Positions 25,880-35,441 are shown, numbered from the stretch's first letter. The stretch: DNA of 64,000 nucleotides from Rubricella sp038526735 (GCA_038526735.1 JBCBGM010000007.1:9121-73120), one strand, 5' to 3'. Translations and numbers: made by a program. Notes: generated from the sequence alone by a model not told the origin.

Positions 25880-27172
25880 TTAGAAGATGAAATTATCCTC
25901 GGTCAGATCGTTCACATCGACACCTTTGAGCGTCATCCGTTCGCCATTCTCGCCGCTGATCACCGCTTTGTTGCTGCCGCCGCCGAGGTACTCGTCGCTC
26001 AGCTCGTCAAAGTCGTCGATCCCCAAGGCGGAGACATCGACTTGATCATCGCTCAGCGAAAAGTCTTTCACCTTGTCGCGGCCGCCGCGCACAGTCATGG
26101 CGAATGTGTCGTCATCGGCACCGCCGTGCAGAACGTCTTTGCCCTTGCCGCCGGTGAGGGTGTCGCTGCCAGAGCCGCCACGCAGGGTGTCGCGCCCGCC
26201 ACCGCCAATGAGCTCATCGTCGCCTGCAGCCCCAATGAGCAAATCCCGCCCGCCGCGGCCATCAAGCACGTCGTCATAGGCACCAGCTTGAAACGCGTCT
26301 CGCTTGTTGTTGCCCGTGTAAACGAGCCGCGTGTCGGTGGTGTCGAAGAAGTCTTCGAGCCCCAGAAAGGTGCTGTCGCCGTTGACCTCTATCCGAGCGG
26401 CTTCTCGGTCTTTTTTGTCGAGGAAGTAGATGTTTTCGACGATCAACTCATCGAAGACAGCGTCAATCTCGTCATCGGGCTGTGCCTCTTCTTCAAGGCC
26501 GACTTCAAGGGCTTCGATCGCGGCATCGAAACCGTCCCCCCTGAAGCCCTCAAACTCGATGGTTGCATCGCCGAGAGTGACTGCAAAACTGTCTTCGAAG
26601 ATTTCAAAACCAATGAAGGTTTCCCCATCAGCTTCAAGGTAAACGCCGCTCGGTTCCAGCACCCCGGTTTGCTCGAGGAGCTCCAGAATTGCGTCATTGT
26701 CGGTGTCATCGCCAAGGTCTGTGAGCTCTTCGACCAGCTCAAAAACAGACAGGAGATCTTCGTCCGAGTCGGGGAGGTCGCCGACGATACCGACGGTCAA
26801 CCCGCCGATCTGAACGTCAAATCCATCATCGTCGAAGGACGCTTCAAAAAGCTCTTCGCCCCGCCGCGAGACAGAGATTTCGGTCAATTCACCCGAGACG
26901 CGGCCATTTTCAATCGCACTGATCAGACGGTCGAGGTTTTTGACAGGGCCAATGCCAGAGCCGCTGATTTCGAGTTCAAACCCCCGCCCTTCCAAGGTTA
27001 TTTTCCGTGACGAGAGCGTCGTGAGGTTGGAGATTCGGCCATCTTCGAACAGCTCCAGAAACAGGTCGATGTCGTCGTCTCGCAGATCAACCTCGGGTGG
27101 AGAAAAACCATCAAGATCATCCAACACCCCGAACAGGCGTGGATTAAGGTACGTGGTGGTTACGGCAGACAT
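25880..27172 (-). CDS. RTX-type calcium-binding secreted protein
   Basis: A very acidic 430-residue protein from the ATG at 27172; a start 16 codons earlier is also open. Around residues 300-360 there is a run of GGxGxDxLxGG nonapeptide repeats, the RTX calcium-binding beta-roll, for example GGGGRDTLRGGSGSDTL. The C-terminus ends DLTEDNFIF, a typical uncleaved signal for type I secretion in Rhodobacterales. The N-terminal 270 residues are a repetitive, aspartate-rich region with several beta-strand segments and no recognised domain. No transporter genes lie nearby, so the exporter must be elsewhere. A truncated surface-protein gene is divergent from it. Confidence 0.85.
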   Translation of the reverse strand: MSAVTTTYLNPRLFGVLDDLDGFSPPEVDLRDDDIDLFLELFEDGRISNLTTLSSRKITLEGRGFELEISGSGIGPVKNLDRLISAIENGRVSGELTEISVSRRGEELFEASFDDDGFDVQIGGLTVGIVGDLPDSDEDLLSVFELVEELTDLGDDTDNDAILELLEQTGVLEPSGVYLEADGETFIGFEIFEDSFAVTLGDATIEFEGFRGDGFDAAIEALEVGLEEEAQPDDEIDAVFDELIVENIYFLDKKDREAARIEVNGDSTFLGLEDFFDTTDTRLVYTGNNKRDAFQAGAYDDVLDGRGGRDLLIGAAGDDELIGGGGRDTLRGGSGSDTLTGGKGKDVLHGGADDDTFAMTVRGGRDKVKDFSLSDDQVDVSALGIDDFDELSDEYLGGGSNKAVISGENGERMTLKGVDVNDLTEDNFIF

Positions 27173-27225
27173 TGGGCGCTCCAAATCGCGGGTCTGATTC
27201 ACATTTACTGCAGATGGCATAGCAG

Positions 27226-27949
27226 ATGCCGCTCAAGTCTTGGAAAGAAATCCTTACACTTTGGTTTCTTTTGCCTGCTGTGGTGTATCTCCGGATGCGA
27301 TGAGCAGATGCGCCCTTACGTTGTTGCAGGCGCTGACTGGCCGGAGTTTCGCAACGCCGCGCTTGAGGACGCTGGGGAGCGGTTCTTTCCAGATGGGATT
27401 AGCAGTGGCGGCGGGAGCGGGTCTGGTGGTGGAGGTGGCGGCGGCACTGGGATCACCATCAACATCGACGAAGACACGCTCACCGACGCCAGCAATCTGG
27501 ATTATGAGATCGATTACGTTGCCTCCGCCGGTCTGGGGCTGCGGCGTGAGTGGGGGCTCTCAGGCGGTGCGCGGATACGCGGTGCGGTGGAGCTGCGGTA
27601 TGGCGATGTGCAATATACGCTGCCAGATGGGATAGGGATTTTAACCGACCCGATGCGCATCCGCTTTCAGCATGTCAGCTTGCTGCCGCGGTTTGATCTC
27701 TGGGTGCCCGTCTCGGACGGCGCACCTTTTGGCGCTTATGTTGGCGCGGTCTGGGCACGGCATAACGTTGACACCAAGCTGCGCTCGGCTCTGATCCGCC
27801 GCACCGGTGGCGTGACGGTTTATGAGCGGTATCCTGTGTTTGGTTTGCGCGGGCGGTTTGCGGAGGATCGTGCGGATCTTGGCCTAGAGTTCCGCCCCAT
27901 CAGCGAAGACTTTCTGGGCGTTGGCCTGCATCTAAGTTACCGGCTGTGA
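27226..27949 (+). pseudogene. Lipoprotein/barrel-like protein, N-terminus probably frameshifted
   Basis: The conservative reading starts at 27308 and gives 213 residues, with a glycine-serine linker (SSGGGSGSGGGGGGG) and a C-terminal half of alternating beta strands, ending LGVGLHLSYRL, that looks like an outer-membrane barrel. That start lacks any export signal. The same frame extends upstream without a stop through CLLWCISGCDEQ, a good lipobox, but has no ATG, GTG or TTG. The frame one base earlier starts ATG at 27226 and reads MPLKSWKEILTLWFLL, a good signal start, then stops at 27301-27303. A single shift of +1 near 27270 would join them. It is a frameshift, a sequencing error or programmed slippage. 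Confidence 0.55.
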
Positions 27950-27995
27950 GCCAAGCATTGCGCGCCCCCGGCTCCTGTTGTAACCGCAGGCGCAG

Positions 27996-28072
<77 letters not shown>

Positions 28073-28339
28073 TTTTCCTATGTATCATATTGATATCGGC
28101 CATCCCGGCAGCGTTTTGCGCACGACGTGGAGGTCCTAGGGCTGACCTATGTGGGTAACTTGGCAGTCTCCTCAATCCCCGAAAAGAGCGCCTTTGCGTC
28201 GTCGGCTGGCCCGGTGTCGCGGGTCTGTTCTAACACTGCTTCAGGTCTGGCTGAGACGGAGAGGGGCGTGAGCGGATTGGGTTGAGAGGTACTCAACACA
28301 TGCTCTTCTTTCGAAGAGCGATGCTGCGTTCACTGGCCC
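28073..28339. other. Intergenic region with two hairpins, no gene
   Basis: Between the tRNA and the frameshifted methyltransferase no coding frame is convincing. Two small hairpins are visible: GTTGAG and CTCAAC at 28281-28297 with a 5-base loop, and GCTCTTC and GAAGAGC at 28302-28319 with a 4-base loop. The second lies about 20 bases beyond the methyltransferase stop on the minus strand and may end its transcript, although no T-run follows. Confidence 0.5.
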
Positions 28340-29070
28340 TCACGCCCGCCGGGCCATAGCGCCAAAGATCAGCTCAGAGATGCTGGTGGAGGTTGATTGC
28401 GCTTGCTCAACCTTGAGGCGCTCAGCGAGCGTTTCAATGTCCACCTCGGCTGCAGTCGTGACACGCGCCGCTTCGATCCTTGGGAGCATCACGCGGACAA
28501 GATCTGCGGTTTGCGCGGCTTGGGAGGGTGTCTCGATGACAGCTTCGGCAGTGATTGCGATCTCTGAAAATCCTGCGCTAGCGAGCAACGAATGCAGCTG
28601 AGTGCCGGTGTTTAGAGTCGCCCCCTCGGCTGCGACCGTGTCCCAAACCCAGCTGCGGGCTTGTGCGGCGAGGGGGCGGTCGGTGGTTGTGTTGTCGGGG
28701 GCCGGTTGATGCTCTTGCAGCAGGACCATTCCGTTTGGTTTGAGCAATTTGCAGAAGGTTGCGACGGCCCCGGCCTGGTCGGGCAGATACATCAAGACGC
28801 GTAGGCAGGTGACGAAATCAAAGGTTTGGCCGGTCTCTGCGAGGTCACGGTAATCGCCCGTGACAAAGCGGGTGTTGCTCACATCGCTGATGCGCGCTCA
28901 AGCGCGCTGGCGTTAAGGTCGAGGCCGGTGACCTCTCCGCCCGCCCCGACGAGCTTTGACAGCCGAAATGTCACCTCCCCCGTGCCGCAGCCGATGTCGA
29001 GCGCTGTTGCCCCCTCCGAAAATGCCGCTTGTGCGAAGAGTCGGTCTGTGAAGGCGCCGCCGTTATCCAT
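28340..29070 (-). pseudogene. SAM-dependent methyltransferase, split by a frameshift
   Basis: Two overlapping frames together make one class I methyltransferase. The upstream part (63 residues) has motif I, ALDIGCGTGEVTFRL, and motif post-I, VTGLDLNASALERA, then stops at 28879. The downstream part starts at a GTG at 28882 and continues with the family's next blocks, RFVTGDYRDLAETG, FDFVTCLRVLMYLPDQ and LKPNGMVLLQEH, for 180 residues. In a normal gene these are one chain, so one base has been gained or lost near 28880. The two frames overlap as ATGTGA, so coupled expression of two pieces is an unlikely alternative. It could be a sequencing error. Confidence 0.7.
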
Positions 29071-29166
29071 GCGCTGGGCTTAGCAATGCAGCAGGGTGGT
29101 GTCTTGCGGAGAATGCCGTGGTGCTTGGGGCAGGACTTTTTGCAGCTGGTGTGCTAGGCTCACACC

Positions 29167-29580
29167 ATGACCAAGATCACAGCACATGACGGCGATGTCG
29201 CTGCGTTTCTTGAAAGTGTGGAGCCTGCGGGGCGGCGGGAGGATGCGCTTTTGCTCATGCCGATAATGGAGCGGGCGAGTGGAGAGACTGCGCGGCTGTG
29301 GGGCACCAATCTAATCGGGTTTGGCTCTTATGATTACACCTACAAATCCGGGCACAGCGGCACCTGGTTTCGCACCGGGTTCGGGCCGGGCAAGGGGAAG
29401 ATGTCGGTGCATATCATGCCGGGCTATGACGACTATTCCGAAGAGCTCTCGCGGTTGGGGCCGTATAAGAAGGGGGCCTCGTGCCTCTACCTGGGGCGGC
29501 TGAGCAAGGTGGACCTGGGTGTGCTGGAAGAGATTGTGGAGAAGTCAGTGACACGGATGCGGGAGCTGTATCCGGGGTGA
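29167..29580 (+). CDS. DUF1801 domain protein
   Basis: A 137-residue protein of the DUF1801 family, YdhG-like in general layout. Recognisable blocks are RREDALLLMPIMERASGETA, WGTNLIGFGSY and GKMSVHIMPGYDD. The function of this family is unknown; relatives have been linked to stress and to iron-binding folds, but I would not assign one. The stop codon begins the TGAGGGGGTG edge of repeat copy B, so the repeat may have inserted right at the gene's end. Confidence 0.85.
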   Translation: MTKITAHDGDVAAFLESVEPAGRREDALLLMPIMERASGETARLWGTNLIGFGSYDYTYKSGHSGTWFRTGFGPGKGKMSVHIMPGYDDYSEELSRLGPYKKGASCLYLGRLSKVDLGVLEEIVEKSVTRMRELYPG

Positions 29581-29855
29581 GGGGGTGAATAGTCTATCCA
29601 GACTGAGCGTGCTTTCGGTCAGCGCCCACAAGACCGGAGTCAAGCCGAAGGCGCCGGTCCAGTGCCTGCCCGTCCCGGCGGGCTGGCGCTTTGCCACCCT
29701 TGAGCGCCGAACCAGTCGAGCAATGACGTTGCTACTATAAACCGAGCCGAACTCATGGCGGAGCGCCACCCCACGGGCAGGCGCTGGACCGGCTTCCGTC
29801 GCAACATGTTCAAGGGCCGAAACGGGCTCGGAGCGGAGACTCACGTCTTACCCCC
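29578..29855 (+). repeat. Dispersed intergenic repeat, copy B
   Basis: This copy is colinear with the minus strand of 150-411. The block at 29631-29698 is the best match, about 91 percent by hand. It carries two hairpin modules: AGTGCCTGCCCG and CGGGCTGGCGCT at 29661-29690, and a shorter one at 29762-29785, where the left arm is AGCGCC and the right arm is GGCGCT. The ends, TGAGGGGGTG at 29578 and TTACCCCC at about 29850, are GC-rich and roughly inverted, a hint of terminal inverted repeats. The two copies lie in opposite orientation, 29 kb apart. No protein is encoded. Confidence 0.7.
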
Positions 29856-29899
29856 CCCTTGCAATCCACCCCTCTCCGGCGTATCTCCTCCTCAATAGC

Positions 29900-29962
29900 G
29901 GTTGCTGGGGTCCACACTCAGCCACCACCGAACATCGCAACGGGCCGCTGGCCCGTTTTTTT
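29900..29962 (+). promoter_or_regulatory. rimP leader with two hairpins and a terminator
   Basis: Upstream of rimP there are two consecutive stems. The first pairs GGTTGCTG (29900-29907) with CAGCCACC (29919-29926) with one mismatch. The second is a strong GC stem, ACGGGCC and GGCCCGT at 29940-29956, followed directly by a run of seven T. This is a full intrinsic terminator only about 17 bases before the rimP ATG. It therefore looks like an attenuator for the rimP-nusA-infB operon, comparable in spirit to NusA/RimP feedback in E. coli, though a terminator for something upstream cannot be excluded. Confidence 0.6.
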
Positions 29963-29979
29963 GTGCCTGAAAGGCGCCC

Positions 29980-30564
29980 ATGACTGATCTGATTGCCAAA
30001 GCTGCCCTCGACCGTCGTCTGCTGGAGATTGTCCAGCCGGTCGTGGAAGACATGGGCTATGAGGTCGTGCGCATCCGCTATCAGGGTGGTAAGCGCCCGG
30101 TGCTTCAGATCATGGCTGACAAGCCCGATGGCGGGATTGAGGTTGAAGATTGCGCGCTGATCTCGCGCCAGCTGGGCGCGGTGCTCGATGTCGAGGACCC
30201 GATCGAGAGCGAGTACAACCTCGAGGTCTCCAGCCCCGGCATCGACCGGCCCTTGACCCGGCTGAAAGACTTCGACGCCTGGGAGGGCTATGAGGCCAAG
30301 ATTGAGACCGAAGAGCTGATCGACGGGCGCAAGCGCTTTCGCGGCACCCTCGCCGGGATCGAGGGCGATGAGGTGCTGATCAACATCGAAGAGGGCACCG
30401 TGGGCCTGCAGTTTAACTGGCTGGCGGACGCCAAGCTGGTGATGACCGATGAGCTGGTGCGCGAGAGCCTGCGGGCGCGCAAGGCCGGTGCCGATCTGAA
30501 CGAAGACGACTTTGACGAGATAGAGACAGAAACCGCCGACGCACCGTCGGCTGCGGAGGAGTAG
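29980..30564 (+). CDS. rimP: Ribosome maturation factor RimP
   Basis: RimP assists maturation of the 30S subunit. The 194-residue protein has the RimP N-terminal domain (DMGYEVVRIRYQGG, CALISRQLGAVLDVEDPI, YNLEVSSPGIDRPLTRLKDF) and a C-terminal SH3-like domain, followed by an acidic tail of about 30 residues, typical for this order. It opens the operon with nusA, ylxR/L7Ae and infB, with a leader hairpin described above. The start at 29980 has a plausible purine-rich site. Confidence 0.95.
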   Translation: MTDLIAKAALDRRLLEIVQPVVEDMGYEVVRIRYQGGKRPVLQIMADKPDGGIEVEDCALISRQLGAVLDVEDPIESEYNLEVSSPGIDRPLTRLKDFDAWEGYEAKIETEELIDGRKRFRGTLAGIEGDEVLINIEEGTVGLQFNWLADAKLVMTDELVRESLRARKAGADLNEDDFDEIETETADAPSAAEE

Positions 30565-30567
30565 ACC

Positions 30568-32202
30568 ATGGCCAATGTTGCCGCCAACAAGCTCGAACTG
30601 CTGCAAATTGCCGATGCGGTGGCGCGTGAAAAGCTGATCGACCCTGATCTGGTCGTGGAAGCGATGGAAGAGTCGATGGCCAAGGCCGCGCGCTCTCGCT
30701 ACGGCGCGGAATACGACATCCGCGCCTATATCGACCGCAAGTCTGGCGACCTGACCATGACCCGCGTGCGCACCGTGGTCGAAGAGGTCGAAAACACCTT
30801 CACCGAGATCACCCTTGAGGACGCGCAGGCCGAAAAGCCCGACGCCGAGATGGGCGAAGAGCTGGTCGATTACCTCCCGCCGATGGAGATGGGCCGGATC
30901 GCGGCGCAATCCGCCAAGCAGGTGATCTTGCAAAAGGTCCGCGAGGCCGAGCGCGAGCGCCAGTACGAAGAGTTCAAAGATCGCAAGGGCACCATCATCA
31001 ACGGCCTCGTGCGCCGGATGGAGTATGGCAACGTGATCGTCGATATCGGTCGCGGAGAGGCCGTGCTGCGCCGCGATCAGGTGATCCCACGCGAGGCGTT
31101 CCGCAACGGCGACCGCATCCGCTGCTATGTGCGCGATGTGCGGCGGGAGCCGCGCGGGCCGCAAATCTTTCTCAGTCGCACCGCGCCTGAGTTCATGGCA
31201 GAGCTCTTTAAGATGGAAGTGCCGGAGATTTACGACGGCATCATCGAGGTGAAAGCCGTGGCGCGCGATCCGGGCTCTCGCGCCAAGATCGCCGTGATCT
31301 CCTACGACGGGTCGATTGACCCGGTCGGGGCCTGCGTTGGTATGCGCGGCAGCCGGGTTCAGGCGGTTGTGTCTGAGCTGAATGGCGAAAAGATCGACAT
31401 TATCCCGTGGAACGAAGATCAGGCGACTTTCCTCGTGAACGCATTGCAGCCGGCGGAAGTGTCAAAGGTTGTGATGGATGACGAGGCGATCCGCATTGAA
31501 GTGGTGGTGCCGGATGAGCAGCTGTCGCTGGCCATTGGTCGTCGCGGCCAAAACGTGCGTCTGGCGTCTCAGCTGACCGGCTGGGACATCGACATCATGA
31601 CCGAGGCGCAGGAATCTGAGCGCCGTCAGGCCGAGTTTGCGGAGCGCTCGCGCATCTTCATGGCCGCGCTCGATGCGGATGAGATCGTGGCACAGCTTCT
31701 GGTGTCTGAAGGGTTCATGACCCTTGAAGAAGTCGCCTATGTCGAAATTGACGAACTGACCACAATCGACGGCTTTGACGAGGACACCGCCAACGAGCTT
31801 CAGGCCCGGGCGCGGGATGCGATTGACGGGATGAACCGGATCGCGCTGGAGCGTGCGGTGGAGATGGGTGTCGAGAACAGCCTCATTGAATATGAGGGGC
31901 TCACCCCCCAAATGCTCGTGAAGCTCGCCGCCGATGACATCAAAACACTCGAAGACTTCGCACAATGCGCCGATTGGGAGCTTGCGGGCGGCTATTCGAC
32001 GGTCGACGGCAAGCGGGTCAAGGATGACGGCATCCTGGAGTCATTCGACATGTCGCTGGAAGAGGCGCGCGATCTGGTGATGACGGCGCGGGTGCTCTTG
32101 GGCTGGGTCACGCCAGAGGAGCTGGTCGCACAACAGCAGGCCGCCGAGGCCGAAGCAGCCGCGCTCGAAGAGGGCGAAGTCGAAGAGGAGGCCGAGGCCT
32201 GA
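30568..32202 (+). CDS. nusA: Transcription termination/antitermination factor NusA
   Basis: NusA binds RNA polymerase and controls pausing, termination and antitermination. At 544 residues it has the N-terminal domain (KLIDPDLVVEAMEESMAKAA), an S1 domain (GLVRRMEYGNVIVDIGRGEA), two KH domains (PVGACVGMRGSRVQAVVSEL and then LAIGRRGQNVRLASQLTGWD) and C-terminal helix-hairpin-helix acidic repeats. It follows rimP by three bases and precedes a short gap to ylxR. The length is normal. Confidence 0.97.
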   Translation: MANVAANKLELLQIADAVAREKLIDPDLVVEAMEESMAKAARSRYGAEYDIRAYIDRKSGDLTMTRVRTVVEEVENTFTEITLEDAQAEKPDAEMGEELVDYLPPMEMGRIAAQSAKQVILQKVREAERERQYEEFKDRKGTIINGLVRRMEYGNVIVDIGRGEAVLRRDQVIPREAFRNGDRIRCYVRDVRREPRGPQIFLSRTAPEFMAELFKMEVPEIYDGIIEVKAVARDPGSRAKIAVISYDGSIDPVGACVGMRGSRVQAVVSELNGEKIDIIPWNEDQATFLVNALQPAEVSKVVMDDEAIRIEVVVPDEQLSLAIGRRGQNVRLASQLTGWDIDIMTEAQESERRQAEFAERSRIFMAALDADEIVAQLLVSEGFMTLEEVAYVEIDELTTIDGFDEDTANELQARARDAIDGMNRIALERAVEMGVENSLIEYEGLTPQMLVKLAADDIKTLEDFAQCADWELAGGYSTVDGKRVKDDGILESFDMSLEEARDLVMTARVLLGWVTPEELVAQQQAAEAEAAALEEGEVEEEAEA

Positions 32203-32230
32203 TCTCAGGCCTCGGTGATCTTGCGCAGCG

Positions 32231-32899
32231 ATGGCGCGCGGCGGTCGAAAATCAGAGCGGGACGGGCCAGAGCGCCGCTGCATCGTCACCGGAGACAGTG
32301 GCGAGACGGGCGGGCTGATCCGCTTCGTGGTCGGACCGGATGGTGCGGTGGTTCCGGACTTGGCGGAGCGGCTGCCGGGGCGCGGCATCTGGGTGAGCGC
32401 CACACGCGAGGCGCTGGGCATGGCGGCGAAGAAGAAGCTCTTTTCGCGGTCGGCCAAGATGCAGGTGACGGTGCCGGAGGGTTTGGTTGAGCAGGTTGAG
32501 GGGCTCTTGGTAAAGCGCCTGATCGAGCTGCTCGGGCTCGCGCGGAAAGCGGGTCTGGTGACGGCCGGGTTTACTAACACCGAGGCGCGGCTGCGGCAGG
32601 GTGCTGTGGCGGCGCTGATCGAGGCGCGCGACGGTTCGCCTCGGCAACTGAGCAAACTGCGGCCTTTGGCCGGGCAAAGCCCGGTTTTGGGCCAACTTTT
32701 TGGGTCTGAATTGGGTGTCGCATTCGGTCGGGATCATGTGATACATGGCGCGCTGAATGCAGGTGGCGTAACAGAGCGGGTGTTAAGGGAATCAGCGCGG
32801 CTGGAGGGGTTTCGCCCTTCAGGCGGTCTTGAGCATCCTGATGCAGCCGTTGAGAACGGAACGAAAGAGAGCGGGGCCGATGCGGGTCTCGAAAGGTAA
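32231..32899 (+). CDS. YlxR (DUF448) RNA-binding protein fused to an L7Ae-like domain
   Basis: This 222-residue protein joins two small RNA-binding domains. The N-terminal 90 residues are YlxR/DUF448, with RRCIVTGDSGETGGLIRFVV and GRGIWVSATREALGMA. Residues 100-190 are an L7Ae-like fold, KRLIELLGLARKAGLVTAGF. Such fusions replace the ylxR and ylxQ pair of other bacteria between nusA and infB. It probably helps ribosome assembly or RNase P function; the precise role is not settled. It runs from nusA to 7 bases before infB. Confidence 0.88.
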   Translation: MARGGRKSERDGPERRCIVTGDSGETGGLIRFVVGPDGAVVPDLAERLPGRGIWVSATREALGMAAKKKLFSRSAKMQVTVPEGLVEQVEGLLVKRLIELLGLARKAGLVTAGFTNTEARLRQGAVAALIEARDGSPRQLSKLRPLAGQSPVLGQLFGSELGVAFGRDHVIHGALNAGGVTERVLRESARLEGFRPSGGLEHPDAAVENGTKESGADAGLER

Positions 32900-32906
32900 G
32901 AGCTGA

Positions 32907-35441
32907 ATGAGCGAACGAACTGGCGACGGTAAAGGTGGACGCGGTGCAGGCACTGGGGCACGGGGCGGAGGCTCTGGCACGGTGCGGCAAAGCTTTTCGC
33001 ATGGCCGGTCAAAATCCGTCGTGGTCGAGAAAAAGCGCAAGCGCGTTGTGGTGCCCAAGCCGGGCTCTGCGGCGTCGGCTGGCGAGGGGGGTGCAGCCTC
33101 CAGCGCAAAGGCACGGGTCGCGGGGGGCAAGGGCCTCTCGGACAGTGAATTTGAGCGCCGCCGCCAGGCCTTGATGGCCGCGCAGGCTCAAGAGGCTGAG
33201 CGCCGCGCGACTGAGAAGGCCGAGGAAGAGCGCCGCAAGGCAGAGCTTGATCGCCTGAAAGAGGAAAAGGCCGAGCGCGAGCGGGCCGAGCGCGAAGAGG
33301 AAGAGCGCAAAAAGATCGCTGCAGAGCGTGCGGCCGTTGAAAAGGCTGAAGCCGAGCAGGCCAAAGCCGCAGAAGCGGCGCGCGCCAAGGGCCGGGCCAA
33401 GCCTGACGCGGCCCCTGCCGCAGCGGCGGATCCGGCAGCGGCCCAGGCTGCTGCAGCTCGTCCAGACGACAACCGCCGCAAAAAGAACGACAGCCGCGAT
33501 GACCGGGACCGGCAATCGCGCGGCAAGGGCGGGGACGACCGTCGCCGCTCTGGCAAGCTGACCATCAACCAGGCGCTCACGGGTGCCGAGGGGGGGCGGG
33601 GTCGGTCTATCGCTGCGATGAAACGCCGTCAGGAGCGCGAAAAACGCAAGATGATGGGCGGCACCGAGAGCAACGAAAAGATTGTTCGCAAGGTCGAAGT
33701 GCCTGACGTGATCACGGTGCAGGAGCTTGCCAACCGCATGGCGGAGCGTTCTGCCGCCGTCGTGAAATCGCTAATGCAGAACGGCATCATGGCGACGGCG
33801 AACCAGTCTATCGACGCGGACACCGCCGAGCTCATCGTCGAGGAGTTTGGCCATACCGTGCAGCGCGTCTCTGAGGCGGATGTGGAGGATGTGATCGACA
33901 CCCAGGTCGATGCGGAGGGTGATCTGCAGGATCGTGCGCCGGTCATCACCATCATGGGCCATGTTGACCACGGTAAAACCTCGCTCTTGGATGCGATCCG
34001 CGACGCCAATGTCGTCTCGGGCGAGGCTGGGGGGATCACCCAGCATATCGGTGCGTATCAGGTGGTACGCGACGGCAAGATCATCACTTTCCTCGACACG
34101 CCAGGCCACGCTGCGTTTACGTCGATGCGCGCACGCGGTGCGCAGGTCACGGATATCGTGATCTTGGTTGTCGCGGCGGACGATTCCGTGATGCCGCAAA
34201 CCATTGAGGCGATTGCACACGCGAAAGCGGCGAAGGTGCCGATGATCGTGGCGATCAACAAGATCGACCGCCCCGGCTCTGACCCGATGAAAGTGCGCAC
34301 GCAGCTCTTGCAGCATGAGGTCGTGACTGAGGCGATGTCTGGCGATGTGCTCGACGTTGAGGTCTCTGCGATCAAAGGGACCGGTCTTGATACGCTGCTC
34401 GAGTCTATCGTGCTGCAGTCAGAGGTTATGGAGCTGAAGGCTAACCCCGAGCGGGCCGCCGTTGGTGCTGTGATCGAAGCGCAGCTTGATACAGGCCGCG
34501 GGCCTGTGGCGACGGTGCTGGTGCAAAACGGCACGCTGCGCCAGGGCGATATCTTCGTCGTGGGTGAGCAGTGGGGTAAGGTCCGTGCGCTGGTGAACGA
34601 CAAGGGCGATCGCGTGAAAGAGGCTGGGCCATCGGTTCCGGTTGAGGTGCTCGGTCTGAACGGTACGCCCGAAGCGGGCGATGTTCTGAACGTGGTGCCA
34701 TCAGAGGCGGAAGCACGTGAGATCTCCACTTATCGCGCGCAGGTGTCGAAAGACAAAAAAGCCGCCGTGGGTGCTGCTGCAACGCTCGACCAATTGCTGG
34801 CGAAGGCCAAAACCGACGCTGATACAGCCGAGCTTCCGGTTGTGGTAAAGGCGGACGTGCAGGGCTCGACCGAGGCCATCGTTCAGGCGATGGAGAAGCT
34901 CGGTAATGACGAGGTGCGCGTGCGCGTGCTGCACTCTGGCGTGGGCGCGATCACCGAGTCTGACGTCACCCTCTCCGAGGCGTCTGGCGCGCCGATCTTG
35001 GGCTTTAACGTGCGGGCAAACGCCCCGGCCCGGAACGCGGCGAACCAGAAGGGTATCGAGATCCGCTATTACTCGATCATCTACGATCTGGTGGATGACA
35101 TGAAGGCGGCGGCAGAGGGTCTGCTCTCTCCGGAGGTCAAGGAAACCTTCATCGGCTATGCGGAGATCAAAGAGGTCTTCAAGGTGTCGAACGTCGGCAA
35201 GGTTGCGGGCTGTCTGGTCACCGAGGGCATCGCCCGCCGTTCCGCCGGGGTGCGTTTGCTGCGCGACAACGTGGTGATCCACGAAGGCACGCTCAAAACG
35301 CTTAAGCGCTTCAAGGACGAGGTCAAAGACGTGCAGTCCGGCCAGGAATGCGGCATGGCATTCGAGAATTACGATGACATCCGCGCAGGCGACGTTATCG
35401 AGATTTACGAGCGGGAAGAAGTGGCGCGCACCCTCGCGTAA
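32907..35441 (+). CDS. infB: Translation initiation factor IF-2
   Basis: IF-2 is the GTPase that brings initiator tRNA to the 30S subunit. The 844-residue protein has a long charged, low-complexity N-terminal region (about residues 60-230, rich in Glu, Arg, Ala and Lys), an IF2_N segment near 265, and the GTPase core: GHVDHGKT at 351-358, the DTPGHAAF G3 motif and NKID. C-terminal domains including the fMet-tRNA-binding one follow. The ATG at 32907 has a GGTAAGAG site upstream. A terminator follows closely, ending the rimP operon. Confidence 0.97.
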   Translation: MSERTGDGKGGRGAGTGARGGGSGTVRQSFSHGRSKSVVVEKKRKRVVVPKPGSAASAGEGGAASSAKARVAGGKGLSDSEFERRRQALMAAQAQEAERRATEKAEEERRKAELDRLKEEKAERERAEREEEERKKIAAERAAVEKAEAEQAKAAEAARAKGRAKPDAAPAAAADPAAAQAAAARPDDNRRKKNDSRDDRDRQSRGKGGDDRRRSGKLTINQALTGAEGGRGRSIAAMKRRQEREKRKMMGGTESNEKIVRKVEVPDVITVQELANRMAERSAAVVKSLMQNGIMATANQSIDADTAELIVEEFGHTVQRVSEADVEDVIDTQVDAEGDLQDRAPVITIMGHVDHGKTSLLDAIRDANVVSGEAGGITQHIGAYQVVRDGKIITFLDTPGHAAFTSMRARGAQVTDIVILVVAADDSVMPQTIEAIAHAKAAKVPMIVAINKIDRPGSDPMKVRTQLLQHEVVTEAMSGDVLDVEVSAIKGTGLDTLLESIVLQSEVMELKANPERAAVGAVIEAQLDTGRGPVATVLVQNGTLRQGDIFVVGEQWGKVRALVNDKGDRVKEAGPSVPVEVLGLNGTPEAGDVLNVVPSEAEAREISTYRAQVSKDKKAAVGAAATLDQLLAKAKTDADTAELPVVVKADVQGSTEAIVQAMEKLGNDEVRVRVLHSGVGAITESDVTLSEASGAPILGFNVRANAPARNAANQKGIEIRYYSIIYDLVDDMKAAAEGLLSPEVKETFIGYAEIKEVFKVSNVGKVAGCLVTEGIARRSAGVRLLRDNVVIHEGTLKTLKRFKDEVKDVQSGQECGMAFENYDDIRAGDVIEIYEREEVARTLA

